From Treponema berlinense (GTDB lineage Bacteria > Spirochaetota > Spirochaetia > Treponematales > Treponemataceae), in assembly GCF_900167025.1 (NCBI RefSeq), contig NZ_FUXC01000002.1, positions 124,001 to 188,000 on the forward strand: DNA of 64,000 bases, read 5' to 3'. This document shows, in pieces, positions 26,367 through 35,616 of this stretch. Within the stretch, counting starts at the first letter, position 1; each line of letters opens with the position of its first letter. Made by a program: the position numbers and the translations under genes. A model generated the notes under the pieces. The model did not search any database. It had not been told where the DNA came from and saw only the letters and a program-made list of their open reading frames with translations.

Positions 26367-27422
26367 ATGGAAGATTTTGCTTTAAAATACCATAAAATCC
26401 TCTGCAAAGAGTTTCCTTCCTGGCTTTGTGGCTATGTTTGCCTACCGGTTTTGCAAAGACTAAAAGGCATTGGACTTTTGTGCGGAACTGACTGGACTGC
26501 GCTTTACAGAAATAGATTTTTTTACAGCCGTTTTGATCACAGTGTCGGAACAGCCCTTGTTGCCTGGAATTTTTCGCAGGATAAGAAGCAGACACTTGCG
26601 GCTCTTTTTCATGACATTGCGACAGGCGTTTTTAGCCACGTAAACGATTTTAGGAAGGGCGACGCCTTAAAACAGGAATTGAGTGAAAACGAAACTTTTA
26701 ATATTCTTGCTGGCGACGAAAAACTTGCCGGGCTTTTAAAAAAAGACAGGATTGAACTTGAGGAAATTGCCGATTATCACATTTATCCTTTGTGCGACAA
26801 CGAAATTCCGCGTTTGAGCGCAGACAGACTGGAGTATATGTTTCCTAGCAATATGGCCCTCGCGTTTTTGAACAACGGACACGTCTGGACTTTTGAAGAA
26901 ACTGAAGAAATTTATAAAAATATCTGTGTGTTAAAAAACGAGAGCGGAAAAGATGAACTTGGATTTTCGGATTTAAAACTTGCGGAACTTTACACCGAAG
27001 GTTTTTGCGACTGCTCTTTGATTTTGCAGCACAACGAAAATAAGCTCGCGCTAAATATGCTTGGAAAAATCGTAAATCTTGCGATTGAAAAAAAACTGAT
27101 AACTGAAAAAGATTGCATGTCTTTGAGCGAAAAAAAAGTGATTGAAATTTTTGATGAATATGCGGTTTTGAACGACGATTATCTTTCTTCGCTTATAAAA
27201 AAATGGCGGACAATGACGCAGATTGAACGGTTTTGTCAGGAGCCTGGACAAAATTATTACAGCGTAAATCTTGAAGTAAAAAAAAGATATATAGACCCTC
27301 TTGTAAAGCAATTTTCTGGAAAGGTTGAGCGGGTTTCGGAGGCAAGTTTTAGGGCGCAGAAAATGATTCAAAGCCTCTTGTGTTTTAAGGATAGCGAATA
27401 CGGCGCTGTAAAACTGCTGTAA
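26367..27422 (+). CDS. HD-domain phosphohydrolase
   Basis: 351 residues. The HD metal motif is visible as FDHSVGTALVAW, LAALFHDIATGVFSH and a later conserved Asp in LSADRLEYMF, as in dGTPase-like YwfO/SAMHD1 relatives. It may hydrolyse nucleotides such as dNTPs; the substrate cannot be fixed from sequence. A TATAAA -10 ends six bases before ATG and no Shine-Dalgarno is present, suggesting a leaderless transcript. Confidence 0.8.
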   Translation: MEDFALKYHKILCKEFPSWLCGYVCLPVLQRLKGIGLLCGTDWTALYRNRFFYSRFDHSVGTALVAWNFSQDKKQTLAALFHDIATGVFSHVNDFRKGDALKQELSENETFNILAGDEKLAGLLKKDRIELEEIADYHIYPLCDNEIPRLSADRLEYMFPSNMALAFLNNGHVWTFEETEEIYKNICVLKNESGKDELGFSDLKLAELYTEGFCDCSLILQHNENKLALNMLGKIVNLAIEKKLITEKDCMSLSEKKVIEIFDEYAVLNDDYLSSLIKKWRTMTQIERFCQEPGQNYYSVNLEVKKRYIDPLVKQFSGKVERVSEASFRAQKMIQSLLCFKDSEYGAVKLL

Positions 27423-27457
27423 ACGCAAGTCTACCGGCACAAGTGGTGATACTTGTG

Positions 27458-27486
27458 TTGAGGAGTTTGAAAATTTCCGCTAAACT
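27458..27486 (+). promoter_or_regulatory. Promoter of parE-parC
   Basis: TTGAGG (27458-27463), a 17-bp spacer, TAAACT (27481-27486). ATG follows after seven bases. Confidence 0.5.
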
Positions 27487-27493
27487 AAAATGT

Positions 27494-29632
27494 ATGGGTG
27501 GAAAAACTGAAACTTCTAAAATTGCAGAAAAAAAAGAAAAAAAAGAAAAAACTTCTGCTGTAGACAAAAAAACAGAAAAAACGACGGCTGTAAAGAAAAC
27601 AGCTGCAAAAACTTCTGTAAAAGCAAAAAAGCCTGTTGCCGGAATTGACGAAAACGGAACTTTCAGAGCGTGGGACAACGCAAAAACAAAGGCTAAGCCT
27701 AAAAAAACTGAAGAAAAAACTCCTGCAAAACGTGGAATTAGTGCAGAACAGACAGCAAAAGCCCTTGCCGCTGCAAAGGCAATCGATCCGTCTTTAAAAA
27801 CTAAAGGAAAAAAACTCGCGGCTTACGACGATTCGCAGATTAAGCACCTTGATGCTCTGGAGCATATTCGCCTGCGTTCAGGAATGTATATTGGACGGCT
27901 TGGCGATGGTTCAAACCAGAATGACGGAATTTACGTTCTCTTAAAAGAAGTTATCGATAACTCAATTGATGAATTTATTGTCGGTTTTGGAAATAGAATC
28001 GATATTCAAATTGTTGAAAACCGCGTAAAAGTCCGGGATTACGGACGTGGAATTCCTCTTGGAAAGGTTGTTGAATGTGTAAGCCAGATAAATACCGGTG
28101 CAAAGTACAATGACGATGTTTTTCAGTTTTCTGTCGGAATGAACGGCGTCGGCACAAAGGCTGTAAACGCTCTTTCTTCGTATTTTAAGGTAATTGCAAT
28201 TCGCGACGGTTATGCTACAGAAGCTGTTTTTGAGCGCGGAAAGCTTGTTGCAGAAAAAAATACTGTAAAACTTTCAAAACCTGCAAAAAACGGAACTTAT
28301 TTTGAATTTGTTCCAGATGAAGAAATTTTCGGCAAGTACAGCTTTAATATGGAATTTGTCGAAAAACGGCTCTGGAATTACGCTTATTTAAATACCGGTC
28401 TTACAATCAACTTTAATGGACAGGTTTTTACAAGCCAAAACGGACTTTTGGACCTTTTGCAGAAAGAACTCGAAGCCGATACGATTTATCCAATTGGTTC
28501 GTATACTGGCGCCCACCTTCAGTTTGCATTTACCCACACAAATGCTTATGGAGAAAATTATTTTTCTTTTGTAAACGGACAGTTTACGAGCGACGGTGGA
28601 ACCCATCTGAGTGCATTTAAGGAAGGCTTTATAAAAGGAGTGAATGAGTTTTTCCAGGAAAATTACAAGTCTGAAGACATTCGCGAAGGAATTACGGCCG
28701 CCGTTCTTGTAAAAGTAAAGGATCCGATTTTTGAAAGTCAGACAAAAAATAAACTCGGAAATACTGACATAAGACAGTGGATTGTGAGCGAAGTTCAGTC
28801 TGGACTTGATGACTGGCTTCATAAAAATCCAAAGGCTGCGGAAATGCTTCAGAAAAAAATTGAAGCGAACGAAAAACTTCGTACAGAATTGAGCGCTGTA
28901 AAAAAAGAAGCGAAGGAAGCTGCCAAAAAGGTGAGCATTCGAATTCCTAAACTTGATGACTGCCGTTTTCATCTTGAAGATGGAACAAAAGGCGAAAATT
29001 CGATGATTTTTATTACCGAAGGAAATTCTGCTTCCGGCGTCATGACGCACAGCCGCGATGCAAATTCTCAGGCGATTTTTTCCCTGCGCGGAAAACCAGA
29101 AAATATGTACGGCAAAAAGCAGACTGATATTTACAAAAATGATGAGCTTTTTCAGCTTATGCGCGCTCTTGGAATCGAAAATTCTGTTGAAGATCTCCGT
29201 TATTCAAAAATCGTAATTGCAACCGATGCCGATAACGACGGATTTCATATCAGAAACCTTGTCCTTACTTTTTTCCTTGGTTATTTTGAAGAACTCGTTA
29301 CAAGCGGCAGAGTTTGGATTTTGGAAACTCCTCTTTTCCGTGTCCGCACAAAAAAAGAAAATATTTATTGCTATAGCGAAGATGAACGCGACAAGGCTCA
29401 GAAAAAGCTTGGAAAAAATTGCGAAACCAGCCGTTTTAAGGGATTGGGAGAAATCAACCCGAGCGAATTCAGGCAGTTTATTGACCCTCAGACAATGCAT
29501 TTGACGCCGGTCGAAGTTAGCCAGCTTAAGGTAATTCCTCAGTTGCTTGCTTTTTACATGGGCAAAAACACTCCCGAGCGCCGTTCTTTTATTGAACAGC
29601 ACTTGCTTAGCAACGCCGAAATTGATGTATAG
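27494..29632 (+). CDS. parE: DNA topoisomerase IV subunit B (GyrB/ParE type)
   Basis: ATPase subunit of a type IIA topoisomerase. 712 residues from ATG 27494; an upstream GTG at 27443 would overlap the promoter. Residues 1-110 are an unusual Lys/Ala/Thr/Glu-rich tail (TAAKTSVKAKKP) resembling histone-H1-like segments. Then the GHKL ATPase: HIRLRSGMYIG, EVIDNSIDEF, VRDYGRGIPLG and GMNGVGTKAVNALS. The TOPRIM domain carries IFITEGNSASG and VIATDADNDGFHIR; the end has RFKGLGEINPSEF. parC follows nine bases downstream. Confidence 0.93.
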   Translation: MGGKTETSKIAEKKEKKEKTSAVDKKTEKTTAVKKTAAKTSVKAKKPVAGIDENGTFRAWDNAKTKAKPKKTEEKTPAKRGISAEQTAKALAAAKAIDPSLKTKGKKLAAYDDSQIKHLDALEHIRLRSGMYIGRLGDGSNQNDGIYVLLKEVIDNSIDEFIVGFGNRIDIQIVENRVKVRDYGRGIPLGKVVECVSQINTGAKYNDDVFQFSVGMNGVGTKAVNALSSYFKVIAIRDGYATEAVFERGKLVAEKNTVKLSKPAKNGTYFEFVPDEEIFGKYSFNMEFVEKRLWNYAYLNTGLTINFNGQVFTSQNGLLDLLQKELEADTIYPIGSYTGAHLQFAFTHTNAYGENYFSFVNGQFTSDGGTHLSAFKEGFIKGVNEFFQENYKSEDIREGITAAVLVKVKDPIFESQTKNKLGNTDIRQWIVSEVQSGLDDWLHKNPKAAEMLQKKIEANEKLRTELSAVKKEAKEAAKKVSIRIPKLDDCRFHLEDGTKGENSMIFITEGNSASGVMTHSRDANSQAIFSLRGKPENMYGKKQTDIYKNDELFQLMRALGIENSVEDLRYSKIVIATDADNDGFHIRNLVLTFFLGYFEELVTSGRVWILETPLFRVRTKKENIYCYSEDERDKAQKKLGKNCETSRFKGLGEINPSEFRQFIDPQTMHLTPVEVSQLKVIPQLLAFYMGKNTPERRSFIEQHLLSNAEIDV

Positions 29633-29640
29633 GAAAGAAA

Positions 29641-31581
29641 ATGGCATTTGTAAAAAATCTATTCGACAAAAATTTTATTGAATATGCTTCGTATGTAATC
29701 CGTGACCGCGCGATTCCTGACCTTGAGGACGGATTAAAGCCTGTTCAGCGCAGAATTATGCACACTCTTTTTGAAGTTGATGACGGATATTTTCAAAAAG
29801 TAAGTTTTGTTGTTGGGCGAACGATGAAATATCATCCTCATGGCGATGCTTCAATTTACGGAGCGCTTGTAAATCTTGCAAATAAAGAAATTTTCATAGA
29901 AAAACAGGGAAACTTCGGAAATAAATTTACTGGCGACGGACCTTCTGCCGGCCGTTACATTGAATGCCGGATTCATCCTCTTGCAAAAGATTTTTTAGTC
30001 ACAAACCCAAAAATTACTCACTATGTTCCAAATTACGATGGCCGCGACACCGAGCCGGAAGTTTATCGGGCAAAAATCCCTCTTACGCTGATAATGGGAG
30101 CGGAGGGAATTGCGGTCGGAATGAGCACAAAAATTCTGCCTTACAACCTGAAAGAAGTTTTAGATGCAGAAATTAAATGCTTAAAAGGTGAAAAATTCAA
30201 GATTTATCCAGACGCCGCAACAGGCGGTTTAATCGATGTTTCAAATTACAACGACGGAAACGGAAAAATTGTTACTCGTGCAAAGTTTGATACTAGCGAT
30301 GACAAAAAAATCGTAATTACAGAGCTTCCAGTTGATACAAATGCAAAGGATTTGCTCCAGTCGATTGATAATGCATATCGTGCCGGAAAAATAAAAATCA
30401 GTTCGGTTGACAATTTTACGACCGACCATTGCTGTATTGAAATAAAACTTCCGCGTGGCGTTTATACAAAAGATGTAATCGACAGTCTTTACGCCTATAC
30501 CGATTGCGAAAAAACAATTGCCTGTCAAATGCTCGTCATAAAGGACAACATGCCGGTTGCAATGACGGCAACACAGATAATTGAGTTTTATTCACAAAAA
30601 CTTACGGGAATTATAAAGGACGAGCTTGAATTTGAACGCGGAACTTTAATGGACAAACTCCATATCCGCACTTTGGAGAGAATCTTTATTGAAGAAAGAA
30701 TTTATAAAGCGATTGAAACAAAAAAAACTCAGGAAGATGTCGTAAAAGCGGTTTATAAAGGTTTTGAGCCGTTTAAGGCTGAGCTTGTGCGCGAAATCAG
30801 CGATGAGGATGTTGAACATTTGCTTCAAATTCCAATCAGAAGAATTTCGCTCTACGATATAAACAAAAACCGCGAAGAAGTTGCCGCAATCAATGCAAGG
30901 CTTAAAGAAATTGCAAAACTCTTAAAAAATCTTGTTGGCTGCGCAATCGATTATCTTGGTTCAATGCTTGAAAAGTTTAAAAAGCTTTCTCCTCAGATGT
31001 TGCACCGCAAAACGACAGTCACGAGTTTTTCTGCTGTTGACGTTAAGTCTGTCGCAAAGTCTGACCAGAGCTTGCGCTATGACGAAAAAGGCTATCTTGG
31101 AATCAATGTTTCCGGTGGCCAGGAAATTAAAAAAGTCTCGCCTTATGACCGAATTCTTGTAATGCGTAAAACAGGAATGTATTCGGTTTGCGACGTTCCT
31201 CAAAAAATGTTTGTTGACAGGGGAATGTGGTTTTGCGAAATTGCGGAAAAAGAAATCATAAACAAGGTTCTTTTTACGGTAATTTTCCGTGATCCAAAGA
31301 CAAAATACTGTTTTATAAAAAGAACGAGAATTCCAAGCTGGATTTTAAACCGCGATTATTTTATCGCACCTGACGGAATGGAAGTTTTGCATGTTGATAC
31401 CCGCGAAAAATTTACTTTTACACTGCATTACGAAAAAAAACCGCGTGTAAAAGTTTTGGAAGAAAGTTTTAAGGCACAAAATTTTGAAGAAAAAGGACTC
31501 AAAACCCTTGGCATTCGATTGTGTACAAAAGAAGTTGAATCCGTTAAAGTTGACGGTACGCAGATGGAGCTGTTTAAATAA
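29641..31581 (+). CDS. parC: DNA topoisomerase IV subunit A (GyrA/ParC type)
   Basis: DNA-breaking subunit. 646 residues, shorter than gyrase A (about 800), with a reduced C-terminal domain. DGLKPVQRRIMH, YHPHGDASIYG (65-74) and the active-site Tyr Y106 in AGRYIECR are clear. At the two residues that set quinolone sensitivity in GyrA (Ser83 and Asp87) this protein has Ala70 and Gly74. AGGAAAG precedes the ATG. The pairing with parE and the short tail favour topoisomerase IV over gyrase. Confidence 0.92.
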   Translation: MAFVKNLFDKNFIEYASYVIRDRAIPDLEDGLKPVQRRIMHTLFEVDDGYFQKVSFVVGRTMKYHPHGDASIYGALVNLANKEIFIEKQGNFGNKFTGDGPSAGRYIECRIHPLAKDFLVTNPKITHYVPNYDGRDTEPEVYRAKIPLTLIMGAEGIAVGMSTKILPYNLKEVLDAEIKCLKGEKFKIYPDAATGGLIDVSNYNDGNGKIVTRAKFDTSDDKKIVITELPVDTNAKDLLQSIDNAYRAGKIKISSVDNFTTDHCCIEIKLPRGVYTKDVIDSLYAYTDCEKTIACQMLVIKDNMPVAMTATQIIEFYSQKLTGIIKDELEFERGTLMDKLHIRTLERIFIEERIYKAIETKKTQEDVVKAVYKGFEPFKAELVREISDEDVEHLLQIPIRRISLYDINKNREEVAAINARLKEIAKLLKNLVGCAIDYLGSMLEKFKKLSPQMLHRKTTVTSFSAVDVKSVAKSDQSLRYDEKGYLGINVSGGQEIKKVSPYDRILVMRKTGMYSVCDVPQKMFVDRGMWFCEIAEKEIINKVLFTVIFRDPKTKYCFIKRTRIPSWILNRDYFIAPDGMEVLHVDTREKFTFTLHYEKKPRVKVLEESFKAQNFEEKGLKTLGIRLCTKEVESVKVDGTQMELFK

Positions 31582-32490
31582 TTGAAAAACAAAGAACTTA
31601 TTGTAAAATTCGCACCTGTTGCAAGAAAAAATTTAAATAAGACATTTTTTACGCTTTTTATAATCGTAATTCTCGAATCCTTGTGTTCGGCGCTTTTTGT
31701 CGGAACTTCGCTCCTGTTAAATTCAATGCAGAACTCCTTTGCCGTAACTTTTTTTAGTTACGCGCTTATGTTTTGCGGAGTTTTTTTCTGGTTTTTGATT
31801 TTAAGTGGTTTTGCCACAATGCTTCTGCGCATGGCAAGAGATGAATTTGTGACAATCGGTTTTTTGTTTTACGGATTCAGGCGATTTAAGCAGTTTGCTC
31901 CAGCAGCGTTTTTATATACTCTGCTTACGGGAATTTCTGCGGCTGTCGTTGCCGGAACTATGTATTTTATAACAAAGTCAAATCCAGATTTTATAGTAAA
32001 TTTGCAGTCAAAATTTGGAGAAAACGCTTTTCTCTATCTTCTGATAGTTTTTTCATTTATATTGGTTTTTCTGTTGATCTTTCCTCAGGTTTTTCTTTTT
32101 TTCTTAAAATATGATAATCCGAACCGTTCTGTTTTTTCGCTCGCTTTTTTGAGTTCAAAACTTCTGTTTAAAAATATTTTTAAGTTTATCGGTTTTGTCT
32201 TTATTGCAGGCGGAAGAAATTTGATTCTTGCGGCATTTTATTTTGGAATAACCTTGTCTTTTTCCGCGGCACAGAAGGGCGGTGTAATTCAGTTTTTTTC
32301 ACTGATTTTTGATTTTTTGTATTTTATAAATTTTTATAAGGCGCTTTCCTTAATGAGCCTTGCTGTTCCGTTTTTTTACGAAAATTTGCGTCAGCCGGCT
32401 GTGGAAATTCTTGTAAGCCTTAAAAAAAATGATGATGAAATTTTGCTGGAAAATAAAAATCCTGACAAAAATAATCCGGACGGCCAATAA
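31582..32490 (+). CDS. Multi-pass membrane protein downstream of parC
   Basis: 302 residues, about six helices (about 23-45, 55-80, 106-130, 152-180, 205-230, 245-270) separated by short polar loops; the C-terminus is Asn/Lys-rich. No family recognised. The start is TTG immediately after the parC stop, so translation depends on coupling. The next gene begins in the same way. Confidence 0.65.
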   Translation: MKNKELIVKFAPVARKNLNKTFFTLFIIVILESLCSALFVGTSLLLNSMQNSFAVTFFSYALMFCGVFFWFLILSGFATMLLRMARDEFVTIGFLFYGFRRFKQFAPAAFLYTLLTGISAAVVAGTMYFITKSNPDFIVNLQSKFGENAFLYLLIVFSFILVFLLIFPQVFLFFLKYDNPNRSVFSLAFLSSKLLFKNIFKFIGFVFIAGGRNLILAAFYFGITLSFSAAQKGGVIQFFSLIFDFLYFINFYKALSLMSLAVPFFYENLRQPAVEILVSLKKNDDEILLENKNPDKNNPDGQ

Positions 32491-33084
32491 TTGAAAATTC
32501 CTGTAAAAACTTCGTCTGCCCAGCTTTTGATAAAAGGTTCCCGTTTTTTAGGAGAGACTTTTATTCTTGAAGAGCAGGGACAGGTTCGTTCAATTTTAAA
32601 ATCTCAAAAACAAAAATATTCGGATTCGACACACGTTTGTCATGCTTTTGTTTTTGGAAAAAATGCGGAAATTATGGGAATGAGCGATGACGGAGAACCT
32701 GGAGGAACTGCCGGAAGACCTATGCTCGATGTTTTAAAAGGCAGCGGCTCGACAAATATTTTGGTAACTGTAACCAGATGGTTTGGCGGAACTTTGCTTG
32801 GAACGGGCGGTCTTGTTCATGCCTACAAAGATTGCACAAAGGCGGCTCTTGAAACTACTGTTTTTGAAGAACTTATTGAAAAGTCTGAATTTAGTTTTAG
32901 CGCGGATTATCAGTCTTATCAGGTTGTTAAGAAAATTCTGGAAGAATGGACTCTTTTTGATGTTGAAGAAAAGTTTGCAGAAGGCGTATCTGTAAATGGA
33001 AAAATTTCAAAAGCTGACGCAGAAAAACTAAAAAACAAACTTTTTGATGCAACAAACGGAAAAGTAAACGTGATTATTGTTTGA
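32491..33084 (+). CDS. YigZ/IMPACT-family protein
   Basis: 197 residues. The IMPACT core is clear: KSQKQKYSDSTHVCHAFVFG, MSDDGEPGGTAGRPML and VTRWFGGTLLGTGGLVHAYKDC. A C-terminal about 60-residue domain (YQVVKKILEEW) is the usual YigZ ferredoxin-like part. The YigZ fold resembles ribosome-factor domains; its biochemical role is not established. The TTG start abuts the preceding stop codon. Confidence 0.9.
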   Translation: MKIPVKTSSAQLLIKGSRFLGETFILEEQGQVRSILKSQKQKYSDSTHVCHAFVFGKNAEIMGMSDDGEPGGTAGRPMLDVLKGSGSTNILVTVTRWFGGTLLGTGGLVHAYKDCTKAALETTVFEELIEKSEFSFSADYQSYQVVKKILEEWTLFDVEEKFAEGVSVNGKISKADAEKLKNKLFDATNGKVNVIIV

Positions 33085-33109
33085 CGCAATGCCGTTACAA
33101 TTTTATAAT
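33081..33109 (+). promoter_or_regulatory. Strong promoter of the COG2984-type binding-protein gene
   Basis: TTGACG (33081-33086), a 17-bp spacer, TATAAT (33104-33109): nearly consensus. The -35 overlaps the stop codon of the YigZ gene. Confidence 0.85.
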
Positions 33110-33126
33110 AAGCGTTATATTTTTTT

Positions 33127-33141
33127 GTTTGCATTGCAAAC
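33127..33141 (+). repeat. Leader hairpin GTTTGC-ATT-GCAAAC
   Basis: Perfect 6-bp stem with a 3-nt loop, followed by five T's, in the short leader just before the AGGAG of the binding-protein gene. Terminator-like, but weak. Confidence 0.6.
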
Positions 33142-33163
33142 TTTTTAAAAGGAGTGAAAAAAA

Positions 33164-34120
33164 ATGAAAAAAGTTGCTTGTATAATGGCTGCAATTGCTG
33201 TTGCAGGACTTGCACTTACAGGTTGTTCAAAGAAGGCTGATTCTTCGGACAAGGTTATTAAAATCGGTATTATTCAGTTGGTTGAGCATCCTGCTCTCGA
33301 CAAAGCATGCAAAGGTTTTGTTGATGCCCTTGCCGAAGCCGGATATGTAGATGGAAAAAACATTTCTATTGATATGCACAACGCACAGGGCGATCAGGGA
33401 AACTGCGTAACAATTGCAAATAAACTTGTAAACGATAAAGATGATTTGATTTTTGCAATTGCAACTCCAGCAGCTCAGGCTGTTGCTAATCTTACAAAAA
33501 ATATTCCAATCCTTATTTCTGCTGTAACAGATCCAGAATCTGCTAAACTTGTAAAATCTAACGAAAAACCTGAAACAAACGTAACAGGTACTTCTGACCT
33601 TACACCAGTTGCTCAGCAGATTAAACTTCTTAAAAAAATTGTTCCGTCTGCAAAAAAAGTTGGACTTATGTACTGTTCAAGCGAGCAGAATTCAATTTTC
33701 CAGATTAACCTTGCAAAAGAAGCTTGCAAAGCTGAAGGACTTGAATTTGTTGAAGGTTCTGTTTCTAACTCGAACGAAATTCAGCAGGTTACACAGAGCC
33801 TTGTTGGAAAAGTTGATGCAATCTACGTTCCGACAGACAATATGCTTGCCGCAGGTATGGCAAACGTTGTAATGGTGGCAAATCAGGCAAAAATTCCGAC
33901 AATCGTTGGAGAGGACGGAATGGTTCAGTCTGGCGGACTTTGTACTTACGGTGTAAACTACTACGAACTTGGAAAGCAGACTGGCGCAATGGCTGTTGAA
34001 ATTCTTAAGAACGGCGCAAATCCTGCCGACATGCCAATTCAGTACCTTGAAAAATGCGACTTTTCTAAAAACGCAAATACTGAAAAAGCACTTGGACTTA
34101 CTCTTCCAGAAAATCTGTAA
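33164..34120 (+). CDS. ABC transporter substrate-binding lipoprotein (COG2984, TrpX-like)
   Basis: 318 residues, signal ending in the lipobox ALTGC (Cys about 21). The periplasmic-binding fold is typical of COG2984: KIGIIQLVEHPALDKACKGF, the AIATPAAQAVANLT segment, ISAVTDPESAKLV, VPTDNMLAAGMA and GLCTYGVNYYELGKQTG. Related systems (TrpXYZ) are predicted to import tryptophan or other amino acids; no direct evidence of the ligand is seen. The matching permease and ATPase lie 3.7 kb downstream. AGGAG precedes ATG, and the promoter is strong. Confidence 0.88.
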   Translation: MKKVACIMAAIAVAGLALTGCSKKADSSDKVIKIGIIQLVEHPALDKACKGFVDALAEAGYVDGKNISIDMHNAQGDQGNCVTIANKLVNDKDDLIFAIATPAAQAVANLTKNIPILISAVTDPESAKLVKSNEKPETNVTGTSDLTPVAQQIKLLKKIVPSAKKVGLMYCSSEQNSIFQINLAKEACKAEGLEFVEGSVSNSNEIQQVTQSLVGKVDAIYVPTDNMLAAGMANVVMVANQAKIPTIVGEDGMVQSGGLCTYGVNYYELGKQTGAMAVEILKNGANPADMPIQYLEKCDFSKNANTEKALGLTLPENL

Positions 34121-34124
34121 AATA

Positions 34125-34240
34125 TAGTTCCGGAATTGTTGTTTTTGGGCAATTCCCGGAAAACTTACGCCGGACACGCCGGGCTTTAGTCGTCTGCCTT
34201 GCAGACGATGAGCGCATAGCGAACCCAGAGTGGCCGGTTT
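34125..34240. repeat. GC-rich intergenic element (copy E)
   Basis: In the convergent gap between the binding-protein and histidine kinase genes. It holds an inverted repeat TTCCGGAATTG/CAATTCCCGGAA (34129-34161) and hairpin CGTCTGC-CTT-GCAGACG (34191-34207). No gene visible. Confidence 0.5.
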
Positions 34241-34245
34241 TTACG

Positions 34246-35613
34246 TTATGTAAAATTTTTTAGAGTGATTGTAATCAATGCTCCGCCGTTCTTGCCGTTC
34301 GAGGCTATGATTTTTCCATTTAAACTTTTTATAATTGCCTGAGCAATGCTCAGTCCTAAGCCGCTTCCTCCTGCAGACCGGTTGTGGCTCGAATCTCCGC
34401 GGTAAAAGCGTTCAAACACGTGGGGAAGTACGTTTTCTTCAAAACCCGGGCCGTTGTCAAGAATCCCGATTGTTGTTTGATTTTCGGTTTGTGTGCATTT
34501 TAGTTCAATTAGCGGATTTTGCTTTATGAATTTATTGCTGTTTGAAATTATTGCGACAAAAACCTGATGTAAAAGCTCGCTGTCAGTGTATATTTCTTGA
34601 AGAGGTTTTTCTTCAAATTGAATTGTCATATCTTTGTTTATAGCCTTGAATTCTTCTTTTAAACGAAGAAACATTTTTTGAATGCTGACTTTTTCGGTTG
34701 CAGGTATAATTTTTCCGCTTTCAATCCTGCTCAGCTGCAAAAGATTTGAAATTATAGAATCCATTGAATGGGTTTCCTGAAGAATCGTGTTTAGGCTTTT
34801 TTCAAGCTGTTCGCTGTCGTTTTTTCCCCAGCGTCTTAGAAGATTTGCCTGTCCTAAAATTACGGCGACTGGAGTTTTTAGTTCGTGGCTTACGTTGCTT
34901 GTAAAACTGCGTTCGCGGTCAAAATCCGCCTTTAGCCGTTCAAAAAGGCTGTTGAATGTTTTTGCGAGGTTGTCGAGCTCATCTTTTTTTCCTGTTTCTG
35001 GAAGCCGCTGATTTAAATTTGTTGAACTGATTGTCGCCGCGGTTTTTGTTATTTTTACAACCGGATGCATTGTCTGCCGTATAAAAAATCTTGAAATGAA
35101 GAACGAGATTATTAAAAGCGGAATTGTTGCAACTGCGATTAAAGAAAACATTTCCCGGAAAAACCTGTGTCCTGCGCCGCCGTTTGTTTTTTGCGCGATT
35201 TGAACGGTAAATGTCGGACCGCCGGAAAATTTATATCTGGTTGTCATATAGATTATGCTTATCGGTTCAAAACCGGCCGCTTTTTTTGTTGAAAAACGTA
35301 CGGGTTTTCCTTTTGTTTCCGGGAGTTTTCCGAAGATGCTGTTTTTTTGACGGAAAATTTCTCCTGATTCTGTGTCGTAAATCATGTATGAAACAAAAAA
35401 TGGCAGTTCAGAAAGCTTGTGGTCTAAAAATTTAAAATTTCCGGTCGAAAGTGCCTGAACTATGTTTTCGCTCGTTCTCGTAAAACCTTTGTATTCTTGC
35501 TGGTGCGAAAACTGCCTTAAAAGCATAAAGAACAATAAAATTATTATAAAGACGGTTGCCGTTAAAATTGCAGAGAATTTAAGCGAGAGCCGGAAAACAA
35601 CGGAATTTTTCAT
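34246..35613 (-). CDS. Membrane sensor histidine kinase
   Basis: 455 residues. TM1 (about 13-33), a periplasmic sensor (about 35-160), TM2 (about 163-185), HAMP (FIRQTMHPVVKITKTA), then HisKA with the phospho-acceptor H243 in NVSHELKTPVAVI. The HATPase_c domain has N (SNSNKFI), G1 (DNGPGF) and G2 (GSGLGLSIAQAI). It lies directly after the response regulator gene (three-base gap), so the pair is a complete two-component system. The signal is unknown; its position beside a transporter may be informative. Confidence 0.93.
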   Translation of the reverse strand: MKNSVVFRLSLKFSAILTATVFIIILLFFMLLRQFSHQQEYKGFTRTSENIVQALSTGNFKFLDHKLSELPFFVSYMIYDTESGEIFRQKNSIFGKLPETKGKPVRFSTKKAAGFEPISIIYMTTRYKFSGGPTFTVQIAQKTNGGAGHRFFREMFSLIAVATIPLLIISFFISRFFIRQTMHPVVKITKTAATISSTNLNQRLPETGKKDELDNLAKTFNSLFERLKADFDRERSFTSNVSHELKTPVAVILGQANLLRRWGKNDSEQLEKSLNTILQETHSMDSIISNLLQLSRIESGKIIPATEKVSIQKMFLRLKEEFKAINKDMTIQFEEKPLQEIYTDSELLHQVFVAIISNSNKFIKQNPLIELKCTQTENQTTIGILDNGPGFEENVLPHVFERFYRGDSSHNRSAGGSGLGLSIAQAIIKSLNGKIIASNGKNGGALITITLKNFT

Positions 35614-35616
35614 TTT

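Noticed and set aside
27443-27493. GTG start for parE
   Set aside because: It overlaps the proposed promoter; ATG 27494 fits better.
33127-33146. Terminator in the leader of the ABC binding-protein gene
   Set aside because: The stem is only six base pairs of mainly A-T; more likely one of the shared GC-NNN-GC hairpins.
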